DNA from: Lachnospiraceae bacterium
GTDB lineage: Bacteria > Bacillota > Clostridia > Lachnospirales > Lachnospiraceae
Assembly: GCA_910575255.1 (NCBI GenBank)
Contig: CAJTEM010000001.1
Coordinates: forward strand, 118,413 to 179,108
DNA length: 60,696 nucleotides
Direction of reading: 5' to 3'
Below the pieces are notes generated by a model. The model was not told the origin of the DNA and did not search any database. It was given only the letters and a program-made list of their open reading frames with translations. Shown piece after piece: positions 33,877 to 42,496 of this stretch (position 1 is the stretch's first letter; each line of letters opens with the position of its first letter). Both the position numbers and the translations under genes were made by a program.

Positions 33877-34950
33877 TCAAAAATCCAGATTTCCCTCCGT
33901 TTCCGGAAGATTATTCCTCAGATACAGTGCCTGAGTGAGAATATACCGGGAACGGACTTCTTTTTTTAAGATCATGTGTTCAAAAATCACGGAAATTCCT
34001 TTATATCCAAGTTGATACCCGTTTTGATCGATTATGGCATGGAGAATGCCTTTTTTTAAATAGGCAATGGATTCCTCGAACAGCTCGCTGCCCACAATAA
34101 TCGGCTTGTGTTCCCAGGTGCGCATGTCCAGCATGCTGCACATGCCGGCTGTGGTGCGGGCATTGTTGGCGTAGATTCCCCGGATGCCGGGGAAGCGGGT
34201 GAGAAATTCTTCCAGGGTCTGATAGAGCTTTTCCGGATAATTCACAGATTCATACAATTCAATGATTTCCAACAGGGGATTATCCTCTAACATCTGTTCA
34301 AAGAAGCCACGGACAATCTGGGCATGGTTGGTGGTGTCCCGTTTGGTTCCCACAATGATGACACGGCCCGGTCCCGGGAGGAGGGCGCTCATGTATTCGG
34401 CTGCCAGACGGCCGGACTGGTAGGCATTGGTCATAATGGTGGAGGTGCGCTTGCTGGAGGGGGCGTCCGCGCACAGGGTAAATACCTTGACACCGGCATC
34501 GGTAAACTGATTCAGCAGGCCAAGGCAGGTGTCCTCGTTCCAGATAACCGTGATCAATGCCTGGATTTCTGAGAGGTGGTGATCCAGAATCTCCTGCAGG
34601 ATCTTAAGCTGCTGAGCCAGGCCGCCCTCAAAGGCATAGTCCTGTACCTGAAAGCGGAAGGCTGACAGTTCCTGAAGCTTTCCGTGGATGCCGTTCCAGA
34701 GATGCTGATAGAAATAACGGTTGCTGTCAATCGGTTTCGGGAATACGGCAGCTACGACACATTCTTTGGAGGGAGCCAGGGAGGGCGGCGATGCGTAATA
34801 ATTCAGGGAGCTTGCCAGGGCAATGATTTCTTCCTGCTTGGCGGGGCTGACTCCCTTTTGATTGTGAAGCGCTTTGTGTACAGTACCCACACTGACATTG
34901 GCAATCCGGGCGATTTGCTGAAGCGTGATTTTTTTTCCCATATATTTCAT
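33877..34950 (-). CDS. LacI-family transcriptional regulator
   Basis: A 357-residue repressor. The N-terminal helix-turn-helix is KITLQQIARIANVSVGTVHKAL with the hinge KQEEIIALASSLNY. The periplasmic-binding-protein-like effector domain follows (VVAAVFPKPIDSNRYFYQ; GRVIIVGTKRDT; GIRGIYANNARTTAGM). The family and the DUF-like C-terminus suggest a sugar- or acid-type inducer. It is divergent from the second TctB-TctC-TctA operon and probably controls it. An ATG at 34941 is an alternative start nine bases downstream with better spacing to AGGACT. Confidence 0.87.
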   Translation of the reverse strand: MKYMGKKITLQQIARIANVSVGTVHKALHNQKGVSPAKQEEIIALASSLNYYASPPSLAPSKECVVAAVFPKPIDSNRYFYQHLWNGIHGKLQELSAFRFQVQDYAFEGGLAQQLKILQEILDHHLSEIQALITVIWNEDTCLGLLNQFTDAGVKVFTLCADAPSSKRTSTIMTNAYQSGRLAAEYMSALLPGPGRVIIVGTKRDTTNHAQIVRGFFEQMLEDNPLLEIIELYESVNYPEKLYQTLEEFLTRFPGIRGIYANNARTTAGMCSMLDMRTWEHKPIIVGSELFEESIAYLKKGILHAIIDQNGYQLGYKGISVIFEHMILKKEVRSRYILTQALYLRNNLPETEGNLDF

Positions 34951-35038
34951 AGTCCTGTTTTAGATTTGCCTTCCACATTCGCAGGCATACTGAAAGTATA
35001 GCATGGATTGTATGGCAGGGCAAGGAAAAAGAGAAAAA

Positions 35039-35129
35039 AGAGAAAAATATAAAAGCGGTCAAAGAGAAAAAAACAAAGAAATATCTTTACAAAAGAGAAA
35101 AATAATGGTAATATAGAGAAAAATATAAA
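35039..35129 (+). promoter_or_regulatory. Promoter and repeated box of the second TTT operon
   Basis: TTTACA (35086-35091), a 17-bp spacer and TAATAT (35109-35114) form a sigma-A-type promoter ahead of tctB. The 15-mer AGAGAAAAATATAAA occurs twice, at 35039-35053 and 35115-35129, bracketing that promoter 76 bp apart. It is a candidate binding site for the divergent LacI-type regulator or a looped pair, though it is not palindromic. Confidence 0.5.
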
Positions 35130-35147
35130 GAAAAAAGGAGGAGTATA

Positions 35148-35588
35148 GTGAAAAAGAGAAAAATTTTTCTCTGCAAAAATCTGATTGCCGGTGTGGCGGG
35201 GGCAGCTTTTGGGGCAGTTATGTTTCTCACTTCCGGGGCAAAGTCGGGGATTTATCCGAAAATTTTATTTGCCTGTATGGTTTTTCTTGGACTTTATATT
35301 CTGGCGGAGATGCGGGTAAAGGGACAGGGGGCGAGGCTGGGAGGTGTGAGCGGAAAGGAGGCGCTGTTGATTCTTTTGCTGTTTGTGAATCCTCTGTTGG
35401 GGAAAGTGCTGGGCTTTTATAGCAGCGGGTTTCTGACTCTGCTTGGAATTTCAGCGGTTGTTCGCCGGCCCCATCGTTTGTCTGATTGGGGGAAAATGGT
35501 CTTGTATCTGCTTTTGGTTACTGTGGGGACGTATCTGGTGTTTTCGGTTTTGCTTCGGATTCATACGCCGGAGGGGATCTTTTTGTAG
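35148..35588 (+). CDS. TctB-type small membrane subunit (second TTT system)
   Basis: A 146-residue, four-helix membrane protein of the TctB type, starting with GTG at 35148 after AAGGAGGAG. Its first helix is GVAGAAFGAVMFLTSG and it contains the typical YPKILFACMVFLGLYILAEM loop-helix. It lies first in a tctB-tctC-tctA order, unlike the first system (C-B-A), so the two systems are not simple duplicates. Confidence 0.8.
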   Translation: MKKRKIFLCKNLIAGVAGAAFGAVMFLTSGAKSGIYPKILFACMVFLGLYILAEMRVKGQGARLGGVSGKEALLILLLFVNPLLGKVLGFYSSGFLTLLGISAVVRRPHRLSDWGKMVLYLLLVTVGTYLVFSVLLRIHTPEGIFL

Positions 35589-35775
35589 GAACGTACTCCC
35601 GGAATCTTGCTTGCACCTGCCTTTGTGGCTGATTTTCCGTCATATGCACATGAATTTACTCAATGTACGTTCCACGTACGCCTCATAAATTTATGCACAT
35701 CTGACAAAAAATCATCTTACAAAATCAGGTACAAAGAGACTCCGGGAATACATTAGGAAGAAAAAGGAGGATAAT

Positions 35776-36885
35776 ATGAATACATGGAAGAGACAGATGG
35801 CAGTGGTTTTTGGCGTGGCGCTTTCCGCATCTTTATTGTGGGGGTGCTCCGGCGGGGGCGGCAGTGACAAGGGAGCCGGCAGTGCAGGAGGAAAGGAATC
35901 CCAGAAGGCGGAAGCATCGGCTGAGGGCAGCCAGGGGCAGGGAAGCGGACAGGGAGAGAACAGTCAGACGGCAGGAAGTGTACAGAAGGAGAGCAGCCAG
36001 GCAGCAGGCGGTACAGGGGAGATCTCCTGGCCGGAAGGGGATATTCAGTGCATTGTCACCGCAGGAGCAGGGGGCGGCACGGATGCAGTGGCAAGGGCAG
36101 TGACCACTCCTCTGGAAAAGGAACTGGGCAAGCCGGTTGTGGTGATCAATAACGGCAGCGCCGGCGGTATGGTGGGTATGGAGGAGATTGCGGCAGCTGC
36201 TCCGGACGGCTACACCCTGGGGGTGTTTTCCAACACAGATGTAGCCAATTTTGTCTATGGCTCGGACGGATGTGAGTTTGTGCTGGAGGATTTCACTTAT
36301 ATTGCAGGTCTCAATTCCACTGGAGATGTGCTGGTGATGAAAAAGGGTTCGCCGTATCAGACCATTGACGGGTTTATTGCCTATGCCAGGGAGAATCCGG
36401 GAGCAGTGACCGTGGCCCTTCCTTCCACGATTCAGAATCTGTCCCTGTCGCTGATGAATCAGGCCATGGGGATTGAGACGACAGGGGTGGTCTATGAGGG
36501 AGGCAACAAGGTGTTTGCCGACCTGGTAGGCGGTCATATTGATGCAGGAATTCTCAGTGCAAAGTTTATTGCCCAGGCAGATGAGCAGGGGATGACCATT
36601 TTAGGCCTGATGCTTGACGAGCGTCTGGAGACCTTCCCGGACATTCCCACCTTTCAGGAACAGGGATATGATATCTCCAATCCGGCTGTCCGGATGCTGG
36701 TGGGACCTAAGGATATTCCGCAGGAGCTGGTGAGTAAGATCGAGGATGCTTTGAAGGTTTGCTATGAGGGGGATGCCAGAGAGGGACTTCTTACCATCGG
36801 AGAATCTCCGGTACTCAGGACAGGGGAAGAGCTGGATACATTTTTGCAGGATGATTTTGCCATGAGAGAGGAACTTTTAAAATAA
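35776..36885 (+). CDS. TctC-type substrate-binding lipoprotein (second TTT system)
   Basis: A 369-residue solute receptor. Signal VVFGVALSASLLWGC places the lipid Cys near 24, followed by an unusually long Gly/Ser/Gln/Glu-rich linker of about 65 residues. The Bug-type core then begins WPEGDIQCIVTAGAGGGTDA and continues with VVINNGSAGGMVGMEEI. AAAAAGGAGG precedes the ATG. The receptor delivers substrate to the downstream TctA permease. Neighbouring sulfatase and dehydrogenase genes suggest an organic acid or alcohol freed from a sulfate ester, which is speculative. Confidence 0.87.
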   Translation: MNTWKRQMAVVFGVALSASLLWGCSGGGGSDKGAGSAGGKESQKAEASAEGSQGQGSGQGENSQTAGSVQKESSQAAGGTGEISWPEGDIQCIVTAGAGGGTDAVARAVTTPLEKELGKPVVVINNGSAGGMVGMEEIAAAAPDGYTLGVFSNTDVANFVYGSDGCEFVLEDFTYIAGLNSTGDVLVMKKGSPYQTIDGFIAYARENPGAVTVALPSTIQNLSLSLMNQAMGIETTGVVYEGGNKVFADLVGGHIDAGILSAKFIAQADEQGMTILGLMLDERLETFPDIPTFQEQGYDISNPAVRMLVGPKDIPQELVSKIEDALKVCYEGDAREGLLTIGESPVLRTGEELDTFLQDDFAMREELLK

Positions 36886-36912
36886 GGGCTTTTAAAAGAA
36901 ACGGGGTTTGGT

Positions 36913-38448
36913 ATGAGTTTAATCGTAGAAGTATTGACACAGTTGTTTCATTGGCAGACCTTACTGGTATGCTTTGCAGGCACTGCGGTGGGAACGGTGC
37001 TGGGGGCGATTCCGGGAATGAACGGGGGGATTGGGATTGCGATTATGCTGCCTTTTACCTATTCCATGGAGCCGGCCCGGGGGCTTTTGTTCCTGGGAGG
37101 AATGTATCTGGGTTCCTCTTATGGGGGCTCCATTTCCGGGATTCTGATCAACTGTCCGGGGACAGCGGAGTCTGCCTGCACCACCATTGAGGGGTATCCC
37201 ATGACCCGGCGGGGGGAAGGGAAGCGGGCTTTGTATTATTCTGTGACTGCCAGTGCAGTGGGCAGTGTGATCGGCTTGCTTGTGCTGTTGCTTTTTACAC
37301 CGGTTCTCTCTAATATCTCTGTCCGGTTCGGCCCGCCGGAGATGATGCTGTTAGCCATATGCGGTCTGACGATTGTGGGAAGTCTGACCGGGAAACATGT
37401 GGCCAAGGGGCTTTTGGCTGGTTTGATCGGACTTTTTATGGCAATGATCGGTATTGACGATGCTACGGGAGCGGTTCGTTTTACTTTTGGATACAAGGGA
37501 CTGCGGGGAGGCGTGGAGCTGATTCCTGCGGTGATCGGCCTCTTTGCCATCGCGGAGATGGTGAAGCAGGGAATGGGAATCGGGCAGGAGGAGAATGGAG
37601 AAATCCTGACCTTGAAAGACTGCCGGTGCGTGGATGTGCTGAAGGAGACATTGATCAGGTACCGGAAAGTGGTGATGAAATCTTCCCTGATCGGTACCTT
37701 TATCGGAATCTTGCCGGGAACAGGAGGGGCCATCGCTTCCTTCCTGGCTTATGGCGAGGCCAAGGGAAAGGATGAGGAGGGTACCTTTGGCAAAGGGAAT
37801 CCGGCGGGAATCATTGCCTCGGAGGCAGCTAACAATGCGGCAGTGGGAGGCTCCCTGGTTCCCATGTTATCTCTTGGCATCCCCGGCTCTGCCACTTCTG
37901 CCATTATGTTTGGGGCCCTTACCATTCACGGGCTGGTTCCCGGACAGAGGCTTTTTGTGGACCATGCGGATATTGCCTATACCTTTATGCTGGGCATGTT
38001 CGTCACAGCAATATTTATGCTGCTGATCGGTATTGCAGGGATTCCGGTGTTTGCCACAGTGCTGAAGCTGAATGTCAGCCAGATCATGCCAATCGTGATT
38101 CTCTGTTCCCTGGTAGGAGCCTACAGTGTGAACAATTCCATGAATGATGTGGTGGTGGCTGTGGGATGCGGTGTGCTGGGGGTGGCGCTTGCAAAGCTGG
38201 AAATGCCTTCCACCCCGGTGGTGCTGGGACTGATTCTGGGGGGCCTGATTGAAAGCAACTTTATCCGCACCTGGACCATAGTCTCCTCCAGAGGGGAGAA
38301 TCTGCTGTGGTATATGGTGAAAAGGCCTTTGTGTATCGGGATTTTTCTGCTGACCGTATATCTGATCTATGCCAATATCCGGGCGATGAAGCGGGGGCGG
38401 GAAATCCAGAACAGCACCAACATAAGGGTGGAAGAACAGGAGGGATAA
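36913..38448 (+). CDS. TctA permease (second TTT system)
   Basis: A 511-residue permease of normal length with the duplicated TctA motif: TVLGAIPGMNGGIGIAIMLPFTY and GILPGTGGAIASFLAYG, plus LGIPGSATSAIMFGALTIHG. It ends in a short cytoplasmic tail (REIQNSTNIRVEEQEG) and gives the natural stopping point with which to compare the fused TctA at 22576. Its stop codon abuts the sulfatase start with no gap. Confidence 0.9.
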   Translation: MSLIVEVLTQLFHWQTLLVCFAGTAVGTVLGAIPGMNGGIGIAIMLPFTYSMEPARGLLFLGGMYLGSSYGGSISGILINCPGTAESACTTIEGYPMTRRGEGKRALYYSVTASAVGSVIGLLVLLLFTPVLSNISVRFGPPEMMLLAICGLTIVGSLTGKHVAKGLLAGLIGLFMAMIGIDDATGAVRFTFGYKGLRGGVELIPAVIGLFAIAEMVKQGMGIGQEENGEILTLKDCRCVDVLKETLIRYRKVVMKSSLIGTFIGILPGTGGAIASFLAYGEAKGKDEEGTFGKGNPAGIIASEAANNAAVGGSLVPMLSLGIPGSATSAIMFGALTIHGLVPGQRLFVDHADIAYTFMLGMFVTAIFMLLIGIAGIPVFATVLKLNVSQIMPIVILCSLVGAYSVNNSMNDVVVAVGCGVLGVALAKLEMPSTPVVLGLILGGLIESNFIRTWTIVSSRGENLLWYMVKRPLCIGIFLLTVYLIYANIRAMKRGREIQNSTNIRVEEQEG

Positions 38449-39900
38449 ATGAAACCGAACATGATTTATATTTTATCAGACCAGCACCATGCGGGGGTGA
38501 TGGGCTGCGGGGGGGATGCTTATGTGCGGACCCCCTGCCTGGATAATTTGCGGGAAAGGAGCACTATGCTGGAGCAATGCTATTGTGCCGCGCCTTTATG
38601 CGTGCCCAGCCGTTCTTCAATTCTCACGGGACTTTTGCCGACTCATACCGGGGTGTACAACAATATGCAGTGTCTGTCCTCGGACAAGGCCACTTTTGTC
38701 AATCTGCTGACCATTGCCGGCTATGAGACTGTGCTGAGCGGAAGAATGCATTTTGTGGGCCTGGACCAGCGGCACGGCTATGAGAAGCGCCTGGTGGGGG
38801 ATATCACTCCCTGCTTCATCGGCGGGGACAATGAGGAGGAGATATACGGCAGCTTTAAGCGTTCCTCAGGACAGAATCTGACCTCCATCAAAAAGTCCGG
38901 GGCCGGTCATTCGGCTGTGCTGGATTTTGACAGGGATGTGACAGACGCGGCCTGTGACTATTTGAGGAACCGGAGAGATGAGCGTCCCTTGTTTATGACC
39001 ATAGGCCTCTATGGCCCCCACTGTCCCTACATAGCGCCAAAGGAGCTTTATGATTATTATTATGAAATTTTGCCTGAACTTCCGGATATGCCAGAGGAGG
39101 AAAGAAAAAACCTTCACCCGGCTATCCTTAGATGGTATGAGAACCGGAGAATGGAGGAGGTGAAAAAGGAGGATGTAAGGCGAATCCGGGCAGCCTATTA
39201 TGCCATGGTGGAATATATGGACTCTCTTGTGGGGGAGGTTTTAAAGGCAGCGGAAGAAACCCTGGGACTGGACAATACCTTGATTGTCTATACCTCGGAC
39301 CATGGGGACAATATCGGGGAGCACGGCCTTTTCTGGAAAACCAATTTCTATGACGGGGCAGCCAGGGTTCCGGCCATGTTTTCCTGGAAGGGGCATGTGA
39401 AGGAGAATGAGAGCATTGGGGGAATCACAAGTCTGATGGATTTGGCTCCGACCCTGTTGGAGGTGGGAGAGGCGCCCTGTCTTCCTCTTTGTGACGGCAG
39501 ATCCCTCTGGGAATCCCTGACCACGGGAAAAGAGGTGGATCTTCAAAGAAGCGTTCTCTCCATGTGCAGCGACATTAAGGGAGACAATCCCAGCGCCATG
39601 GTGAGAAAGGGGCGTTACAAGCTGGTAGTGCATGCCGGGTATCCGGAATATCAGCTTTTTGATATGGAAACTGACCCGGGAGAGTTTTGCGACCTGGGGA
39701 AGAAAGAGGAATACAAGACCATAGCAGAAGAATTGCGCCGGGAGCTTCATGGAGGCTGGGAGGAAAAGGAGATGCTTCAGAGGCTGGAGGCGGACAAACA
39801 GCATTTCCGGTATATGAAACAGTGGTATGATCAGGTCAAACCGCCGCTGGTGGAGGAATGGCGGGGGGACAGCAGGAGAAATTATCTTTTATCGTGTTGA
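38449..39900 (+). CDS. Type I sulfatase (formylglycine-dependent)
   Basis: A 483-residue sulfatase without a signal peptide, so cytoplasmic. The formylglycine site is Cys-Val-Pro-Ser-Arg in LCVPSRSSILTGLLP. Metal and catalytic residues appear in ILSDQHHAGVMG, YGPHCPYIAP and YTSDHGDNIGEHGLFWK. A Cys-type site under anaerobic life requires an anSME maturase, which is not in this window. It directly abuts tctA, so it may remove sulfate from the imported compound. The family also includes phosphonate monoester hydrolases, so phosphoesters are possible. Confidence 0.87.
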   Translation: MKPNMIYILSDQHHAGVMGCGGDAYVRTPCLDNLRERSTMLEQCYCAAPLCVPSRSSILTGLLPTHTGVYNNMQCLSSDKATFVNLLTIAGYETVLSGRMHFVGLDQRHGYEKRLVGDITPCFIGGDNEEEIYGSFKRSSGQNLTSIKKSGAGHSAVLDFDRDVTDAACDYLRNRRDERPLFMTIGLYGPHCPYIAPKELYDYYYEILPELPDMPEEERKNLHPAILRWYENRRMEEVKKEDVRRIRAAYYAMVEYMDSLVGEVLKAAEETLGLDNTLIVYTSDHGDNIGEHGLFWKTNFYDGAARVPAMFSWKGHVKENESIGGITSLMDLAPTLLEVGEAPCLPLCDGRSLWESLTTGKEVDLQRSVLSMCSDIKGDNPSAMVRKGRYKLVVHAGYPEYQLFDMETDPGEFCDLGKKEEYKTIAEELRRELHGGWEEKEMLQRLEADKQHFRYMKQWYDQVKPPLVEEWRGDSRRNYLLSC

Positions 39901-39927
39901 AAATGCGAACAAGAAAAGAGGAGAAGT

Positions 39928-40947
39928 ATGAAAGCGATTACGATTTTGAAACCGAATCAGATGAAGCTTTTGGAGGTGGAGAAGCCGGTGATCACAGAGC
40001 CGGATCAGGTGTTGGTGAAAATCCGTGCAACCGGTATCTGCGGTTCGGATGTCCATGTGTACCACGGAACGAATCCTTATGCCTCCTATCCCCGGGTGAT
40101 CGGGCATGAAGCAGCCGGTGAGATTGAGGCTGTGGGAGAAAATGTTACGGATCTGAAGCCGGGAGACGGGGTGGTGTTGGAGCCCATTACTTATTGTGGG
40201 GAGTGCTACGCATGCAGAAACGGTCATCACAATGTATGTCGGGAACTGAAGGTTTTGGGATGCATTGCTGACGGAACCTTTCGGGAATATATGGTGGTTC
40301 CCCGCTCCCAGGTCTATCCCTTTGACCCCTCAAGAATGAGCTATGTCCAGGCAGCGGTCTGCGAGCCCTATACGATTGCGGCTCAGGCCAACTGGCGGGG
40401 AGATGTGAGACCGGGGGATAAGGTGCTGGTTCACGGGGCCGGGCCGATTGGCCTTCTGACGGCGGATATTGCCAAAAGCCGGGGCGCCACAGTGATAGTA
40501 TCAGAGCCCAATGAGAGCAGACTGGCCATGGCTAAGAATTTCGGGGCAGATTATGGGGTGAATCCACGGAAAGAGGATTTGGATGAGTTTATCGGAAAAC
40601 TGACGCAGGGGGAGGGAGTCAATGTGGTCTTTGAGGCGGCAGGCATTCCGGCTCTGATCTCCCATGCAGTACATATTCTTTCCCCGGCAGGCCGGTTTGT
40701 GGCCATGACCTACGGAAAGGAGCCGGTTCCTATTAATTTTAAGGAAATCAATGCCAAGGAGCTGACGATTTTAGGAACCAGGCATCAATACCAGAAGTTC
40801 CCGGAGATCATTGAACAATTGCCGGGGCGGCTGGACCGGGTGGATCAGCTGATCACCCATGTATTCCCTGCGGAGAAGTATGAGGAGGCATTTGCGGTGC
40901 TGGAGGATAAGGAGAGCGGGGCAGGGAAGGTGGTGCTGACTTTTTAG
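39928..40947 (+). CDS. Zinc-dependent medium-chain alcohol dehydrogenase
   Basis: A 339-residue MDR dehydrogenase. Catalytic zinc ligands lie in GICGSDVHVYHG and VIGHEAAGEI; the structural zinc lobe is YCGECYACRNGHHNVC; the Rossmann motif is VHGAGPIGLLTADIAKSRG. It resembles sorbitol/threonine/galactitol-phosphate-type enzymes that oxidise a secondary alcohol with NAD(P). AAGAGGAGAAG precedes the ATG. It completes the tctBCA-sulfatase set, after which a strong terminator occurs, so it belongs to that operon. Confidence 0.9.
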   Translation: MKAITILKPNQMKLLEVEKPVITEPDQVLVKIRATGICGSDVHVYHGTNPYASYPRVIGHEAAGEIEAVGENVTDLKPGDGVVLEPITYCGECYACRNGHHNVCRELKVLGCIADGTFREYMVVPRSQVYPFDPSRMSYVQAAVCEPYTIAAQANWRGDVRPGDKVLVHGAGPIGLLTADIAKSRGATVIVSEPNESRLAMAKNFGADYGVNPRKEDLDEFIGKLTQGEGVNVVFEAAGIPALISHAVHILSPAGRFVAMTYGKEPVPINFKEINAKELTILGTRHQYQKFPEIIEQLPGRLDRVDQLITHVFPAEKYEEAFAVLEDKESGAGKVVLTF

Positions 40948-40967
40948 GGGGATAACTTGTGCATCTG

Positions 40968-41004
40968 TGCCGTTGTCTGGCTTTTATCCAGGCAGCGGCA
41001 TTTT
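40968..41004 (+). terminator. Strong terminator of the second TTT operon
   Basis: TGCCGTTGTCTGG pairs over 13 positions, wobbles included, with CCAGGCAGCGGCA across CTTTTAT, followed by TTTT. A TATAAT at 41094-41099 in the rest of the 368-bp gap is a plausible start for the following small genes. Confidence 0.85.
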
Positions 41005-41315
41005 GTGGTTGTACTGAGTCAATGCCTGCGGCAGAGAGAAACGGGTTTAGGAATTGAGTGAAAATATTAGTAGGAAATGTCTGTAATATCGTGTATAATT
41101 GAGTAAGGCCAGCACTGATTAGCCATATGTTTTGCACGGGACAAATTTTCAGTCTGCAAGGAGGAGGGAGACGATACCCTTGCTTCGCTGAGGCAGACTC
41201 TGCGGCGGCATCGCTGACCGATGATAACGAAGCATTTTGAGCCTGGTGTGGTATCATGGAATCATGGGAAGAACCCGTTATAGAAATTGCAGAATAAGCT
41301 GTGGAGGAGAGCATT

Positions 41316-41915
41316 ATGAATATCAGCCAATTCCAATGGACAAGGGAGCCAAAGAACTATATCCTAAAGGAAGGATATATGGAGATCACCACCGAACCTC
41401 ATACGGACTTATGGCAGAGGACGTATTATCATTTCCGCAATGACAATGCGCCGGTGTTTCAGACGGAGACAGAGGAAAAGTTTTTTTCCTTTATTGTGAA
41501 AACGGATTTCAGCCAAAGCAGCCATCGTTTTGACCAGTGCGGGGTGGTGATGTATCTGGATTCGGAAAACTGGATCAAAGCATCGGTGGAGTATGAAAAT
41601 GAGGAATTTCAGCATCTGGGTTCTGTGGTAACCAATCACGGGTATTCGGATTGGGCAACCACAGCCATTCCGGCGGATGTGAGAGTTATGTGGTACCGGT
41701 TTAGCCGGAGGGAGGATGATTATTGTATTGAGTGTTCCCGGGATGGGGTGAGGTTTTCCCAGATGCGGATTTGCCATATGTGGGAGGGCGGGAAAAGGAT
41801 CCGCTTCGGAATCTATGCCTGCAGCCCGGAGGCTTCCAGCTTTCCGGCGGTTTTCACGGATATGAGGATAACGGAATGTGCATGGAAGGCCCATGAGGGA
41901 CAGCAGCCGGACTGA
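41316..41915 (+). CDS. DUF1349 (concanavalin-like) domain protein
   Basis: A 199-residue protein of the DUF1349 family, a beta-sandwich fold related to YSC-type regulators and glycan-binding lectins. Typical phrases are DLWQRTYYHFRNDNAPVF, FSFIVKTDFSQSSHRFDQCG and VMYLDSENWIKASVEYE. It lacks a signal peptide. The start at 41316 is supported by GGAGGAGAGC. It precedes the LURP-one gene on the same strand by 68 bp. Function is unknown; ligand binding is likely from the fold. Confidence 0.8.
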   Translation: MNISQFQWTREPKNYILKEGYMEITTEPHTDLWQRTYYHFRNDNAPVFQTETEEKFFSFIVKTDFSQSSHRFDQCGVVMYLDSENWIKASVEYENEEFQHLGSVVTNHGYSDWATTAIPADVRVMWYRFSRREDDYCIECSRDGVRFSQMRICHMWEGGKRIRFGIYACSPEASSFPAVFTDMRITECAWKAHEGQQPD

Positions 41916-41983
41916 GCCTGCGGGAGTTTCCTGCATGAAGGTAAAAAGGGACGATATTTTCGAGGTCAGAAAGGGAGGACAGA

Positions 41984-42454
41984 TTGAAATTACTTTTTAA
42001 ACAACGGTTTTTTTCCTGGTTTGACAGCTATGATATTTATGATGAGGCGGGGAATACGGTCTATGAGGTGAAGGGACAGCTTTCCTGGGGCCATTGCCTG
42101 AAGATCTTTGACAGGGCCGGAAGGGAGATCGGCACGGTGCAGGAGAAGGTGTTTACCTTGCTGCCGGAATTTCGCCTGTATCTGGGAGATACCTGTGTGG
42201 GAAGCATCCGGAAAGAGTTCTCACTGTTCAAGCCGAGATATGTCATTGACTGCAAGGACTGGCGGGCGGAAGGGAACTTTCTGGAATGGGATTATCAGGT
42301 TGTGAACCTGGCAGGCAGGTGCGTGGCCCGGATATCCAAGCAGCTGTTCAACTGGACGGATACCTATGTGATCGAGGTCAGCGATCCGGCAGACGGGCTT
42401 TGCGCCCTGATGCGGGTGCTGGCCATTGATGCGGAGAAATGTTCCAGGGACTAA
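41984..42454 (+). CDS. LURP-one/tubby-like domain protein
   Basis: A 156-residue protein of the LURP-one-related (YxjI/scramblase-like) fold, a 12-strand barrel around a helix. The pattern is KLLFKQRFFSWFDSYDIYDE, YEVKGQLSWGHCLKIFD, then RYVIDCKDWRAEGNFLEWDY. The TTG start at 41984 follows GGGAGG. Such proteins bind phospholipid or unknown ligands and are common in Firmicutes. It is upstream of the nucleotidyltransferase genes by 42 bp and may be co-transcribed with them. Confidence 0.82.
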   Translation: MKLLFKQRFFSWFDSYDIYDEAGNTVYEVKGQLSWGHCLKIFDRAGREIGTVQEKVFTLLPEFRLYLGDTCVGSIRKEFSLFKPRYVIDCKDWRAEGNFLEWDYQVVNLAGRCVARISKQLFNWTDTYVIEVSDPADGLCALMRVLAIDAEKCSRD

Positions 42455-42496
42455 AGGGTACGGGGAGGAAACCGGAAAAGGAGGGGAATCAGGTTT

